Below, in pieces: positions 34,795 through 42,713 of a stretch of 64,000 nucleotides of DNA; the first letter of the stretch is position 1; every line of letters starts with the position of its first letter. Where the stretch lies: NCBI GenBank assembly GCA_017415945.1, contig JAFQDR010000108.1, positions 1-64,000 of the forward strand, written 5' to 3'. The notes beneath the pieces were generated by a model. That model was not told the DNA's origin. It searched no databases and saw only the letters and a list, made by a program, of their open reading frames with translations. The position numbers and the translations under genes were made by a program. This stretch comes from Oscillospiraceae bacterium (GTDB lineage: Bacteria > Bacillota_A > Clostridia > Oscillospirales > Oscillospiraceae).

Positions 34795-34972
34795 AATCAT
34801 GGCTCCTTTACGGAAGATTCGAATGTATTATATATCATTTCGCACAAAAATAAAAGTATAGATTTGGTTAAAAAGCTGTTGTTTTATAATTTTGGAAGAT
34901 ATGACAGGGAATGATGGATTCATAGGGAGCGAATTGGAAAAGTTTGAGAGCTGACGATATCCCACAATCCTT

Positions 34973-35000
34973 GTAGGGACCGTCGCCCTCGACGGTCCGG
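34973..35000. repeat. Short CTAC-bordered palindrome
   Basis: GTAGGGACCGTCG-CCCT-CGACGGTCCGG: same border, GACCGTCG stem type. Confidence 0.7.
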
Positions 35001-35041
35001 GTTGACGTAGAAAAAGCCGCAACTTCCAATCAAAGTGGATG

Positions 35042-35260
35042 TTACAGCTTTTGGTCATCTTCACAGGGAACATATTTCATTATCCCATCAACATCACAGT
35101 TTAGGATTCTGCATAGGTCGTTGATGGTAGTGGTGTTCAGAGGTTTGTTTTTTCGCAGCTTGTCAATAGTGGAGCTGGAGATATGGTGATTCTTGATTAA
35201 GGTATAAGTTGACTCAGATGAGGATTTCAATGTTTCCCAAAACGGCTCATAAATCAGCAT
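35042..35260 (-). CDS. Minimal XRE-type helix-turn-helix protein
   Basis: A 72-residue Cro/C1-type domain: TLIKNHHISSSTIDKLRKNKPLNTTTINDLCRILNCDVDGIMKYV. It belongs to the short YozG-like XRE group. GGAGGG fixes the start at the ATG at 35260. It is divergent from the zinc-ribbon gene with about 110 bp between, so it may control it. Base composition is A+T-richer than the surrounding genome. Confidence 0.82.
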   Translation of the reverse strand: MLIYEPFWETLKSSSESTYTLIKNHHISSSTIDKLRKNKPLNTTTINDLCRILNCDVDGIMKYVPCEDDQKL

Positions 35261-35309
35261 ACTACCCTCCAAACAATTGATATGTATATATTAGAGAATA
35301 GACGCGTAC

Positions 35310-35338
35310 TTGACTATGGTCGGGAAAAAGACTATAAT
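35310..35338 (+). promoter_or_regulatory. Sigma-A-type promoter
   Basis: TTGACT, a 17-base spacer and TATAAT, 32 bases before the zinc-ribbon gene. Confidence 0.75.
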
Positions 35339-35370
35339 AAAGATATAAAACTTTTTGGGAGGGAAAGTGC

Positions 35371-36387
35371 GTGAAAGCTATGATATGCGAAATGTGCGGA
35401 AGTTCTGAACTGGTCAAACAAAACGGGATGTTTGTTTGTCAATATTGCGGTACTAAGTATAGTGTTGAAGAAGCAAAAAAACTGTTGGGTTCGGTGAAAA
35501 TTGATAGGGCAGATGAAACAGAAAAATTGATGAAATTGGCGAGGAGAGCTCGCGAGGAAGGTAACAGTGAAAATGCAGAGAAATATTACGGAATGGTACT
35601 GCAGGAAGATCCCGATAATTGGGAGGCTGCATTCTTTCAGATATATTATGCTGCTAATCAGTGTACGATTATGAATATTGCAAATGCTGCTTATTCAGTC
35701 GCCAATTGTGTTAACGGAATTTTTCAAATGGTAAAAAAACTGGAAGACGAAACTGAACAAAATGATGCAATCGATACATTGATAATTTATATTCAGACGA
35801 TAGCATATAAGATGGGTCTAGGAGCTAAGCAACATTATGTTGAATTCGCTGGAGTCACTGGTTCTTTTGCTGAATGCAAGGAAAGAGTGGCTGCGATTGA
35901 GCAAATTTTTGCCAAAACTGAAAAGGCAGTACTATTCTATTTCCCAGATAGGAAAAGAAATGATGTATTTATCGAATTCCTTAAAATCTATAGTTCCTGT
36001 GTAATTGGATTAGGGGAGTTTTATGAGGAAGCTTATAAAAATGCATTGATTGAACGACTGACGAAACAAATAAAGGAAGTGGATGCGAGTTATGATGCAC
36101 CGACGGTGAACACCGGTGGTGGATGCTATGTTGCAACCGCGGTTTATGGTTCGTATGATTGTCCCTCTGTATGGACACTAAGAAGATTTAGAGACTATAC
36201 ATTAGCTGAAACGTGGGGCGGTAGAGCATTCATTAAGTGCTATTATGCTATTAGTCCGACTTTGGTTAGATGGTTTGGAGATACAAAAGTATTTACAAGA
36301 ATATGCAAACCATGCCTTGATAGATTGGTATATCGTTTAAATGAAAAAGGTGTTGCCGATACACCATATAATGATAGAAGCTGGTAA
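35371..36387 (+). CDS. Zinc-ribbon/TPR protein with CFI-box C-terminal domain
   Basis: A 338-residue protein. Residues 5-28 form a TFIIB-type zinc ribbon (CEMCG...CQYCG), followed by an acidic TPR-like repeat (about 45-90), a helical middle, and a C-terminal CFI-box domain (CYVATAVYGSYDCPSVWTLRRFRD...) of the kind seen in bacterial CFI-box-CTERM proteins. No signal peptide is visible. Start is GTG behind GGGAGGG. Codon use is strikingly A+T-rich (AAA, GAA, ATA, TAT), unlike both neighbours, which suggests recent acquisition. Function unknown. Confidence 0.78.
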   Translation: MKAMICEMCGSSELVKQNGMFVCQYCGTKYSVEEAKKLLGSVKIDRADETEKLMKLARRAREEGNSENAEKYYGMVLQEDPDNWEAAFFQIYYAANQCTIMNIANAAYSVANCVNGIFQMVKKLEDETEQNDAIDTLIIYIQTIAYKMGLGAKQHYVEFAGVTGSFAECKERVAAIEQIFAKTEKAVLFYFPDRKRNDVFIEFLKIYSSCVIGLGEFYEEAYKNALIERLTKQIKEVDASYDAPTVNTGGGCYVATAVYGSYDCPSVWTLRRFRDYTLAETWGGRAFIKCYYAISPTLVRWFGDTKVFTRICKPCLDRLVYRLNEKGVADTPYNDRSW

Positions 36388-36391
36388 CAAT

Positions 36392-36424
36392 AATCCCATT
36401 GTCCTTGTGACAATGGGATTTTGA
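36392..36424 (+). terminator. Terminator of the zinc-ribbon gene
   Basis: A 12-bp perfect stem (AATCCCATTGTC) with a 5-base loop and TTTTG tail. Confidence 0.85.
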
Positions 36425-36468
36425 TATATTTACACATCTTATCTGTGACGGTAAGATGAAAGTATGTT

Positions 36469-36491
36469 GTGGGAGCTTGCTCCCGCCGTAC
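36469..36491. repeat. Short palindrome, partial CTAC family
   Basis: TGGGAGC-TTGC-TCCCGCCGTACG, resembling the GGGAGCAAGCTCCC type copy at 9607. Confidence 0.5.
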
Positions 36492-36545
36492 GAACGATCT
36501 GAATGACACCCTCGGTTCAACCGAGGGTGCTTTGTCCTAAAGGTC

Positions 36546-36577
36546 AAAAAAAATCCCTCGGTCATCCGACCGAGGGA
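36546..36577 (-). terminator. rplA operon terminator
   Basis: A 10-bp perfect stem (TCCCTCGGTC) with a 4-base loop, followed on the minus strand by eight T. A second hairpin (ACCCTCGG with CCGAGGGT) lies just beyond at 36508-36528 and may be a backup. Confidence 0.88.
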
Positions 36578-36596
36578 TTTGTAGGTAATCGTTTGA

Positions 36597-37295
36597 TTAG
36601 CCGTTTACGGACTGCTTGGGAACGATCTTAACGCCGGGGCCCATGGTGGAAGCGGTTACGCAGCTCTTAACATAGGTGCCCTTTGCAGCAGCGGGCTTAG
36701 CCTTGATGATCGCATTGATCAGAGCTTCGTAGTTTTCTACCAGCTTGTCAGCGCCGAAGCTTACCTTGCCGATGGGGCAGTGGATGATGTTGGTCTTATC
36801 CAGACGGTATTCGATCTTACCTGCCTTGGATTCCTTAACAGCCTGTGCAATGTTGGGGGTAACGGTGCCTGCCTTGGGAGAGGGCATCAGACCCTTGGGG
36901 CCCAGTACCTTACCCAGACGACCGACGGTACCCATCATGTCGGGGGAAGCGATAACGCGGTCGAATTCGAACCAGTTTTCCTTCTGGATCTTTTCTACCA
37001 GGTTCATGCCGCCTGCGTAGTCAGCGCCTGCAGCCAGAGCTTCTTCAACGCGTTCGTCCTTGCAGAATACCAGAACGCGAACGGACTTACCGGTGCCGTG
37101 GGGCAGAACGATAGCGCCACGAACCTGCTGGTCAGCGTGACGGCCGTCAACGCCCAGTCTTACGTGCAGTTCAACGGTTTCGTCGAACTTTGCCTTGGAA
37201 GCGTTGCATACGATTTCGAATGCTTCCTTTGCAGGATACAGAGCCTGCTTATCAAAAAGCTTGGAGCTTTCCTTGTGATTCTTACTTCTGAACAA
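36597..37295 (-). CDS. rplA: 50S ribosomal protein L1
   Basis: A 232-residue ribosomal protein that binds 23S rRNA at the L1 stalk; in many bacteria it also represses its own operon. Signatures include [14 protein letters not shown] (near residue 67), [30 protein letters not shown] (near 113) and the C-terminal [13 protein letters not shown]. Last gene of the operon here: rplJ and rplL, which often follow, are replaced by a strong terminator. Confidence 0.98.
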   Translation of the reverse strand: MFRSKNHKESSKLFDKQALYPAKEAFEIVCNASKAKFDETVELHVRLGVDGRHADQQVRGAIVLPHGTGKSVRVLVFCKDERVEEALAAGADYAGGMNLVEKIQKENWFEFDRVIASPDMMGTVGRLGKVLGPKGLMPSPKAGTVTPNIAQAVKESKAGKIEYRLDKTNIIHCPIGKVSFGADKLVENYEALINAIIKAKPAAAKGTYVKSCVTASTMGPGVKIVPKQSVNG

Positions 37296-37358
37296 TTTAA
37301 TTTCCTCCTAGTATTGTGGTCGTGCGGAAGTAAATCCTCCCACGTTAAGGGGTGCAGC

Positions 37359-37784
37359 TTAGTCTGCTACTACTACGCCCATGGAACGGCAGGTGCCTGC
37401 GATCATGGACATTGCTGCTTCGATGTCGGTGCAGTTCAGGTCGGGCATCTTCTGCTCAGCGATCTTGCGGACATCTTCCTTGCTGATGGTAGCAACCTTA
37501 TCCTTCTGGGGAACACCGGAACCGCTGTCGATGCCGCATGCCTTCTTGATCAGCAGTGCTGCAGGGGGGGTCTTGGTTACGAAGGAGAAGCTGCGGTCGG
37601 AATAAATGGTGATGACAACAGGGATCATCATGCCCATGTCGCCCTTAGTGCGTTCGTTAAATTCCTTGGTGAACTGGCCGATGTTGATGCCGTACTGACC
37701 AAGAGCAGGACCTACAGGGGGAGCGGGAGTTGCCTTGCCTGCGGGAACCTGGAATCTGACATATCCAACTACTTTCTGTGCCAA
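37359..37784 (-). CDS. rplK: 50S ribosomal protein L11 (TTG start)
   Basis: A 141-residue ribosomal protein of the GTPase-associated centre. [20 protein letters not shown] and the C-terminal [10 protein letters not shown] are diagnostic. The family begins M-A-x-K-V; here that requires TTG as start (TTG-GCA-CAG-AAA), six bases after AAAGAGGTG. A GTG three codons upstream is in frame but lies inside that ribosome site. No in-frame ATG is nearby. A rare start codon on a highly expressed gene could tune L11 output. Confidence 0.95.
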   Translation of the reverse strand: MAQKVVGYVRFQVPAGKATPAPPVGPALGQYGINIGQFTKEFNERTKGDMGMMIPVVITIYSDRSFSFVTKTPPAALLIKKACGIDSGSGVPQKDKVATISKEDVRKIAEQKMPDLNCTDIEAAMSMIAGTCRSMGVVVAD

Positions 37785-37803
37785 AGTGAGCACCTCTTTC
37801 TAA

Positions 37804-38328
37804 TTAGTCTTTGATGGTTTCGACCTGGTCGAGTTCCAGATCGATGGGGGTCTCTCTGCCGAACATGGATACAACCACACGAACACGGTTCTTGGTGATT
37901 TCCAGCTCGTCCACAGTGCCGTTGAAGCCTGCCAGAGGACCATCGACGACCTTTACAGTGTCGCCTACATTGTAGCCTACCTTGACCTCGCGGCGTTCTA
38001 CGCCAAGAGCATAAATCTCTTCATCGGTCAGGGGGACTGCTTTGCCGTCAGAGCCGACAAAGTGGGTGGCACCACGTACTGCGTGTACCAGATGCCAGGA
38101 GTCATCGGTCATGATCATCTTTACCAGGACATAGCCGGGGAACACCTTGCGTTCCACTTCCTTAGGTCCCTTTTCGGTGATCTCGGTGACTTTTTCCATA
38201 GGAATGCTGACCTCGTGAATCAGGTCCTGCATTCTTCTGTTTTCTGCAGCCTTCATAATAGCGGCTGCTACTGCGTTTTCATAACCGGAGTATGTGCTTA
38301 CCACATACCATTTTGCTTCTTCTGCCAT
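37804..38328 (-). CDS. nusG: Transcription termination/antitermination factor NusG
   Basis: A 174-residue two-domain factor. The NGN domain (residues 6-110) begins KWYVVSTYSGYENAVA and contains FPGYVLVKM; the C-terminal KOW domain (about 122-174) has VGDTVKVVDGPLAGFNGTV. It binds RNA polymerase and couples it to ribosomes or Rho. Position between secE and rplK is the classic order, and it starts one base from the end of secE. Confidence 0.98.
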   Translation of the reverse strand: MAEEAKWYVVSTYSGYENAVAAAIMKAAENRRMQDLIHEVSIPMEKVTEITEKGPKEVERKVFPGYVLVKMIMTDDSWHLVHAVRGATHFVGSDGKAVPLTDEEIYALGVERREVKVGYNVGDTVKVVDGPLAGFNGTVDELEITKNRVRVVVSMFGRETPIDLELDQVETIKD

Positions 38329-38329
38329 A

Positions 38330-38638
38330 TTAGCCCACCAAGTTGATGAGTGCCTTCACACCCAACTGGGCGATCTGGTCAAAACCCCAGATTGCGATAG
38401 CCGCTACAGCCATAACCGCCAGAGCCACGGAAGTGTTCTTGATAACGGTAGACTTTGTGGGCCATACGACCTTCTTGAGTTCGCCCTTCATTTCGCGGAA
38501 CCACTTCTGGACCTTACCCCAGCGGGTCAGTTCCTCGCCTTTCTTCACAGCTTCGGTAGTGGTGTGAGCGGGAGCGCCCTTCTTCACTGCTACCTTTTTC
38601 TGGGAAGGAGCACCGGCCTTCTTCTGTTCTTCAGCCAT
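38330..38638 (-). CDS. secE: Preprotein translocase subunit SecE
   Basis: A 102-residue small translocon subunit. The family core is at the C-terminal half: WFREMKGELKKVVWPTKSTVIKNT followed by one transmembrane helix. The first 40 residues are a charged, Lys/Ala/Thr-rich extension not needed by the core. Works with SecY and SecG in the membrane. Confidence 0.95.
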   Translation of the reverse strand: MAEEQKKAGAPSQKKVAVKKGAPAHTTTEAVKKGEELTRWGKVQKWFREMKGELKKVVWPTKSTVIKNTSVALAVMAVAAIAIWGFDQIAQLGVKALINLVG

Positions 38639-38661
38639 TTGTCACATTCCTTTCGAAAGAC

Positions 38662-38826
38662 TTACTTGGTTTCGTTGTGCTTGGTATGCTTGCGGCAGAA
38701 CGGACAATACTTATTCAGTTCAAGACGATCAGAAGTGTTCTTCTTGTTCTTCATGGTATCGTAGTTGCGCTGCTTGCATTCGCTGCATCTCAGAGTGATC
38801 TTAACTCTTGCGCCTGCTTTTGCCAT
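38662..38826 (-). CDS. rpmG: 50S ribosomal protein L33
   Basis: A 54-residue ribosomal protein: [17 protein letters not shown], then [28 protein letters not shown]. Both CxxC pairs are present (CSEC, CPFC), so this is the zinc-binding C+ form. AAGGAGGTG precedes the ATG. It is first in the rpmG-secE-nusG-rplK-rplA operon, the usual clostridial order, and lies directly behind the operon promoter. Confidence 0.96.
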   Translation of the reverse strand: MAKAGARVKITLRCSECKQRNYDTMKNKKNTSDRLELNKYCPFCRKHTKHNETK

Positions 38827-38933
38827 AAACTCGGCACCTCCTTGTAGAATTTGCTCCTTCAGAGCATGTTGCCTCCCTGTGTACAGAAATATTTGGGCAC
38901 AAAAAATGCACCCGTCTTCTGACAGGTAAAGTT

Positions 38934-38962
38934 AGGATACCACACTCACCCCCTGCCGTCAA
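38934..38962 (-). promoter_or_regulatory. Promoter of the rpmG-rplA operon
   Basis: Read on the minus strand: TTGACG, a 17-base spacer and TATCCT, about 108 bases before rpmG, leaving a leader of roughly 100 nt. Confidence 0.75.
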
Positions 38963-38994
38963 GCATTTTTCCTTGAAAATATCACATTTTTTCA

Positions 38995-39023
38995 TTGTTT
39001 TACAGCTATGACAATGCTATAAT
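38995..39023 (+). promoter_or_regulatory. Sigma-A-type promoter for folC-ruvX
   Basis: TTGTTT, a 17-base spacer and TATAAT, 71 bases before folC and divergent from the ribosomal operon. Confidence 0.65.
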
Positions 39024-39094
39024 GTTTCGGTGGTTTTATACTTGTCATTTTGACCAAAGCCACAATTTTTTAACCGAAATTTTGGAGGTTTTCC

Positions 39095-40366
39095 ATGACA
39101 TATCAGCAGGCTCTTGACTATATTTCCGCCATCGGATCCCGTGCCGGTAAGCCCGGCTTGGGGCGCATCGAGACCTTGATGGCGGGTCTGGGCAATGTGC
39201 AGGATGGGCTGAAGTTTGTGCATCTGGCCGGCACCAACGGCAAGGGCTCCACGTCCTGTATGCTGGCCTCTGTTCTGCAGAAGGCGGGGTACAAAACAGG
39301 GCTGTTCGTCTCCCCCTACATCATCCGCTTCAACGAACGTATGCAGATCAACGGCCGGCACATCCCCGACGAAAAGCTGGCGGAGATCGTAGCCCGCATA
39401 AAGCCCATTGCCGATGCCATGGAGGGCTGCACGGAGTTTGAGCTCATTACCGCGGCGGCCTTTGTGTGGTTCGCGGAGGAAAACTGCGACATCGTGGTTT
39501 TGGAAACGGGGCTGGGGGGCAGACTGGATGCCACCAACATTATTAAATCCAACGAGTGTGCAATCATAACCAATATCGGTATCGACCACACGGACTATCT
39601 GGGCAATACCATCGAGGACATCGCTTATGAAAAAGCCTGCATCCTGAAGGACGGCTGCCCTGTGGTGGCATACGCAAGCGAGCAGGGGGCCATGGATGTA
39701 CTGACCGCCTACGCAATGGAGCACAACAATCCCATGACCGTGGCGGACTTTGATGCCATCGAGTCGGTGTCTGCCGATTTGACGGGGCAGAGCTTCCGCT
39801 ACAAGGGCAGTGGGGCATATTCCATCAATCTCCTTGGCCCTCATCAGCTGAAGAATGCCGCTGTGGTGCTGGAGACTGTGGAGACCCTCCGTAAGCGTGG
39901 CTGGCGCATTCCCCATGAAAACGTCCGTGAGGGGCTTCGGGACGCCCGCTGGCCCGCACGCTTTGAGCTGCTGCACAGCTCTCCCATTGTGTTCGTGGAC
40001 GGCGCCCACAATATGCAGGGGGTGGAAAGTCTGCGTGCTTCCGTGGAGCAGTATCTGGGGGACAAGCGCATCGTGTGTCTGACAGGGGTGCTGGCGGATA
40101 AGGACTGGCAGCGTATGATGGAGGTGCTGGAGGGCTTTGCCGACCACATCATCACTGTCACCCCCGACTCTCCCCGTGCCCTCACCGCCGAGGCTCTGGC
40201 GGGGTACTTATCACAGCGGGGCAAGTGGGCATGGGCGGCGGAGTCCGTGCAGGAGGGCATGGACATGGCCATTGCACGGGCACTGGAGACCGACAGCGTC
40301 ATCGTGGCCTGTGGCAGCCTGTATATGGCCGGTGAAATTCGTACTTACTTTGGAAGGAATGTTTGA
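39095..40366 (+). CDS. folC: Folylpolyglutamate synthase / dihydrofolate synthase
   Basis: A 423-residue Mur-ligase-superfamily enzyme that adds glutamate to folates (and may add it to dihydropteroate), trapping them in the cell. P-loop GTNGKGS is at residues 46-52; the omega-loop region with SPYIIRFNERMQI and the metal/ATP segment ETGLGGRLDATN are typical. GGAGGT precedes the ATG. With folT and the ECF module it completes a folate import-and-retain route in this window. It is followed after three bases by ruvX. Confidence 0.95.
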   Translation: MTYQQALDYISAIGSRAGKPGLGRIETLMAGLGNVQDGLKFVHLAGTNGKGSTSCMLASVLQKAGYKTGLFVSPYIIRFNERMQINGRHIPDEKLAEIVARIKPIADAMEGCTEFELITAAAFVWFAEENCDIVVLETGLGGRLDATNIIKSNECAIITNIGIDHTDYLGNTIEDIAYEKACILKDGCPVVAYASEQGAMDVLTAYAMEHNNPMTVADFDAIESVSADLTGQSFRYKGSGAYSINLLGPHQLKNAAVVLETVETLRKRGWRIPHENVREGLRDARWPARFELLHSSPIVFVDGAHNMQGVESLRASVEQYLGDKRIVCLTGVLADKDWQRMMEVLEGFADHIITVTPDSPRALTAEALAGYLSQRGKWAWAAESVQEGMDMAIARALETDSVIVACGSLYMAGEIRTYFGRNV

Positions 40367-40369
40367 GAT

Positions 40370-40777
40370 ATGAGAATTATGGCAATTGACTACGGCGATC
40401 AGCGCATTGGTCTGGCGGTGTCCGACGCACTGGGCATTCTGGTGGGGGATGCATGGACTCTGAAGGAATGGAAGCCGGAACGTGCGGCGAAGAAAATCGC
40501 CGAGGAATGCAAGACCCGCGATGTGGGCCTGCTGGTGCTGGGCCTGCCCAAGAATATGGACGGCACCGAGGGAGAACGTGCCGCTATCAGCCGCCGTTTT
40601 GCGGAGCTGCTGACGGAAGAAACAGGTCTGGAAGTGAAGTTCTGGGACGAACGACGCAGCAGTGTGGAGGCCCACGCCATTCTCCACGCCAACGGCAGAA
40701 AGCAAAAGGACCACAGAAAAAATGTGGATGCGGTTGCTGCAAGCCTGATGTTGGAAGGATATCTCAGAAGCTTGTAA
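40370..40777 (+). CDS. ruvX: Putative pre-16S rRNA nuclease / RuvX (YqgF)
   Basis: A 135-residue RNase H-fold protein. D7 in IMAIDYGDQRIGLAVSD, the E of WDERRSS and the late D in NVDAVAA supply the expected acidic site, and VLGLPKNMDG is the conserved middle motif. YqgF proteins mature the 16S rRNA 5' end; older annotation is Holliday-junction resolvase. Co-transcribed with folC. Confidence 0.93.
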   Translation: MRIMAIDYGDQRIGLAVSDALGILVGDAWTLKEWKPERAAKKIAEECKTRDVGLLVLGLPKNMDGTEGERAAISRRFAELLTEETGLEVKFWDERRSSVEAHAILHANGRKQKDHRKNVDAVAASLMLEGYLRSL

Positions 40778-40784
40778 TAAATAA

Positions 40785-40907
40785 GGCTCTCCTTTTAAGG
40801 AGAGCTGGCATTTGTGAGCTTGCGAGCAAATGACTGAGAGGTACTATTGAAAAATCGACCTCTCCGCCCTCGCAGGCTCGGGCACCTCCCCTTATCGAAG
40901 GGGAGGC
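40785..40907. repeat. Double-hairpin dispersed repeat, copy 3
   Basis: GGCTCTCC-TTTTAA-GGAGAGC at the left and CCTCCCC-TTATCGAA-GGGGAGG at the right, then TTTTTC. It directly follows ruvX and probably terminates it. Confidence 0.85.
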
Positions 40908-40917
40908 TTTTTCTTTT

Positions 40918-40932
40918 TTGAAACGTTTTCCA
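40918..40932 (+). repeat. 15-bp direct repeat, left copy
   Basis: TTGAAACGTTTTCCA, identical to 41169-41183, flanking a 236-bp block made entirely of palindromic repeats. Confidence 0.7.
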
Positions 40933-40950
40933 TGAAATTTCCCGCATCCG

Positions 40951-41094
40951 TAGGGCGGCTGCTTGCTGCCGCCGCTTGTGGGACGACACCGGCAGTAAAA
41001 TCGTTGCGGATTCGTAGGGAGCGTCGTCATCGACGCTCCGTTACCACCGAAGTTCAACATTTGCCATTCTTTTGTACAGCGGCGATTGTCCGAC
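40951..41094 (+). repeat. 144-bp direct repeat, left copy
   Basis: It starts TAGGGCGGCTGCTTGCTG, shares GGCAGTAAAATCGTTGCGGA in the middle and ends TTGTCCGAC. The colinear copy at 42392 has the same length. The two copies bracket the sigma/anti-sigma pair. Confidence 0.8.
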
Positions 41095-41129
41095 TATACC
41101 ACGGAGCGTCGGTAACGACGCTCCCTACG
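41013..41129. repeat. 117-bp MITE-like element, copy 1
   Basis: It begins CGTAGGGAGCGTCG and ends CGACGCTCCCTACG, with each end itself a hairpin (GGAGCGTCG with CGACGCTCC). Same length as the copy at 53916, with a diverged centre. Confidence 0.8.
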
Positions 41130-41168
41130 GCGGCGGTTTACGGGATAACGGAATCTTTTTTGTTTTGC

Positions 41169-41183
41169 TTGAAACGTTTTCCA
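41169..41183 (+). repeat. 15-bp direct repeat, right copy
   Basis: TTGAAACGTTTTCCA, just upstream of the sigma-factor ribosome site. The rest of 40933-41168 between the two copies is repeat DNA with no gene. Confidence 0.7.
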
Positions 41184-41218
41184 CATTTCGTTGTCATATG
41201 GGTGAAGGAGGTGAGAAG

Positions 41219-41704
41219 GTGACACCGTTTGAGGAAATTTACAAGGAGCATTTCGGCGGCGTATATAGATATGTATACAGCCTCTGCCGTAACGAGTCCG
41301 CTGCGGAGGAAATCACACAGGAGACATTCTATAAGGCCATGGAAAATCTGGATAGATTCCGTGGGGAGACCAGACTTTTTGTATGGCTGTGTCAAATCGC
41401 CAAGAATACCTATTTCACCTACGCCAAAAAGCAAAAACGCCATGTGTCCGACGAGGCCTTGGGCATCATGGCGGGGGAGGATTTGGAAGAGTCCTTTTTT
41501 GATAAGGAGACGGCGCAGCGTGCTTTGGAAATCCTCCATGAGCTCTCTGAGCCCTATAAGGAGGTATTTACCCTGCGTGTGTATGGTCAGCTAACCTTCT
41601 CACAAATCGGACAGCTGTTCGAAAAGTCCGACAGCTGGGCACGGCTGATCTATTATCGTGCCAAACAACAAATCAGGAGGGAACTGCATGAAGATGAATT
41701 GTGA
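41219..41704 (+). CDS. ECF-type RNA polymerase sigma factor
   Basis: A 161-residue sigma-70 family protein. Region 2 spans about residues 3-70 (FEEIYKEHFGGVYRYVYSLC, AEEITQETFYKAMENLDRF) and region 4 about 100-155 (SEPYKEVFTLRVYGQLTFSQIGQLFEKSDSWARLIYYRAKQQI). Start is GTG, five bases after AAGGAGGTG. It overlaps the anti-sigma gene by 17 bases. Target promoter and signal are unknown. Confidence 0.93.
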   Translation: MTPFEEIYKEHFGGVYRYVYSLCRNESAAEEITQETFYKAMENLDRFRGETRLFVWLCQIAKNTYFTYAKKQKRHVSDEALGIMAGEDLEESFFDKETAQRALEILHELSEPYKEVFTLRVYGQLTFSQIGQLFEKSDSWARLIYYRAKQQIRRELHEDEL

Positions 41705-42389
41705 TGTGATTCGTGATCTGCTGCCTCTGTATGCCGACGAGGTGTGCAGCGAGGCGAGCAAAACCATAGTGGAGGAACACTTGCACAGCTGTGAACGGTG
41801 CAAAGAGGAGCTGCGCATCATGCGCTGTGGTGAGCCGAATGCAATTGCTGAGGAAGTGAACACCGTACAGGCTGCGAAAAAGGCTTGGAAAAAGAGTAAA
41901 ATCGTTACGGCAGAGAAGGTTCTTTTGTCTGTGGTTCTGCTGTTTGTGTTGGGGGTTGTGCTGTTTTATCCCGATATGCCCATGCCTGTTTTCGAAAAGG
42001 ATGTAAGGGTAAGCAATGTCTGTCAGCTCCAAGACGGAACGGTCTATTTTGAATGGGAAATGACCGACGGAACCATTGCTGCGGGACGAGGCCGCATGAT
42101 TCGGGAAAAAGACGGTGCGTACTACTTTGTGCCTCTGCGGGCGGTGATTGAAGCGCATTTGCGGTGGAATATGGCCATCTCGCCCGATATTGCGGAAAGA
42201 CAGCGGGTGGATTTTGAGTTTGTCCACCCATACGGGAAGTGGTCGGATTATGACCAAACGGTGTTTGAGGATATGACGGCGATTTATCTTGGCTGGGGGA
42301 AGGATGCCATTCTCGTGTGGGAGGAAGGCATGGAGCTGCCTGCCGCAAGCGCGGAAATCGAAGGGGAGTACGCAAAGCTCATGGGCTGA
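41688..42389 (+). CDS. Anti-sigma factor with zinc-finger (zf-HC2) domain
   Basis: A 233-residue single-pass membrane protein. The N-terminal anti-sigma zinc motif is EEHLHSCERCKEEL (H-x3-C-x2-C near residue 30), a transmembrane helix lies near residues 85-105 (VLLSVVLLFVLGVVLFY), and the outer domain of about 125 residues is unlike families I know. AGGAGGG sets the ATG. It should hold the upstream sigma factor inactive until an envelope cue is sensed. Confidence 0.9.
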   Translation: MKMNCDVIRDLLPLYADEVCSEASKTIVEEHLHSCERCKEELRIMRCGEPNAIAEEVNTVQAAKKAWKKSKIVTAEKVLLSVVLLFVLGVVLFYPDMPMPVFEKDVRVSNVCQLQDGTVYFEWEMTDGTIAAGRGRMIREKDGAYYFVPLRAVIEAHLRWNMAISPDIAERQRVDFEFVHPYGKWSDYDQTVFEDMTAIYLGWGKDAILVWEEGMELPAASAEIEGEYAKLMG

Positions 42390-42391
42390 TG

Positions 42392-42535
42392 TAGGGCAGC
42401 TGCTTGCTGCAACCGCGTGTGAGATGACATCGGCAGTAAAATCGTTGCGGATTCGTAGGGAGCGTCGTCCTCGACGCTCCGTTACCACCGAAGTTCAACG
42501 TTTGCCATTCTGTTGTCCGTCGACACTTGTCCCAC
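42392..42535 (+). repeat. 144-bp direct repeat, right copy
   Basis: Colinear with 40951-41094 (TAGGGCAGCTGCTTGCTG, GGCAGTAAAATCGTTGCGGA, TTGTCCCAC). It starts three bases after the anti-sigma stop. Confidence 0.8.
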
Positions 42536-42573
42536 TGCGGCGCGGAACGGCGGGGGCAAGCGCCCGCCCTACG
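42454..42573. repeat. MITE-like element, copy 2 with swapped right end
   Basis: The left end is CGTAGGGAGCGTCG as in copies 1 and 3, but the right end is a different palindrome, GGGGGCAAGCGCCCGCCCTACG, showing that end modules are interchangeable. Confidence 0.7.
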
Positions 42574-42578
42574 GTTGC

Positions 42579-42629
42579 GGTAGGGCGCCGTGGGTGCGCA
42601 GCTGCGGGCGGATACTATCCGCCCCTACG
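42579..42629. repeat. Paired CTAC-bordered palindromes
   Basis: GGTAGGGCGCC at the left and GCGGAT-ACT-ATCCGCCCCTACG at the right. The remaining bases to 42713 hold the hairpin AAACCCACGAAAC/GTTTCGTGGGTTTTT, the MBL gene's terminator read on the minus strand or a plus-strand stop for the sigma operon. Confidence 0.65.
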
Positions 42630-42661
42630 GGATTGTGCCTCTGACCGGTACAAATCTATAA

Positions 42662-42697
42662 CAAAAAACCCACGAAACAAACAGTTTCGTGGGTTTT
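42662..42697. terminator. Terminator between the anti-sigma and MBL genes
   Basis: Stem AAAAACCCACGAAAC with GTTTCGTGGGTTTTT and a 6-base loop; usable in both directions. Confidence 0.85.
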
Positions 42698-42713
42698 TGC
42701 ATATCAAATTGTT

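Noticed and set aside
40918..40932. CcpA cre site
   Set aside because: TTGAAACGTTTTCCA is cre-like, but the central CG is one base off the 14-bp consensus symmetry; it fits better as a duplicated flank or ECF-type motif.
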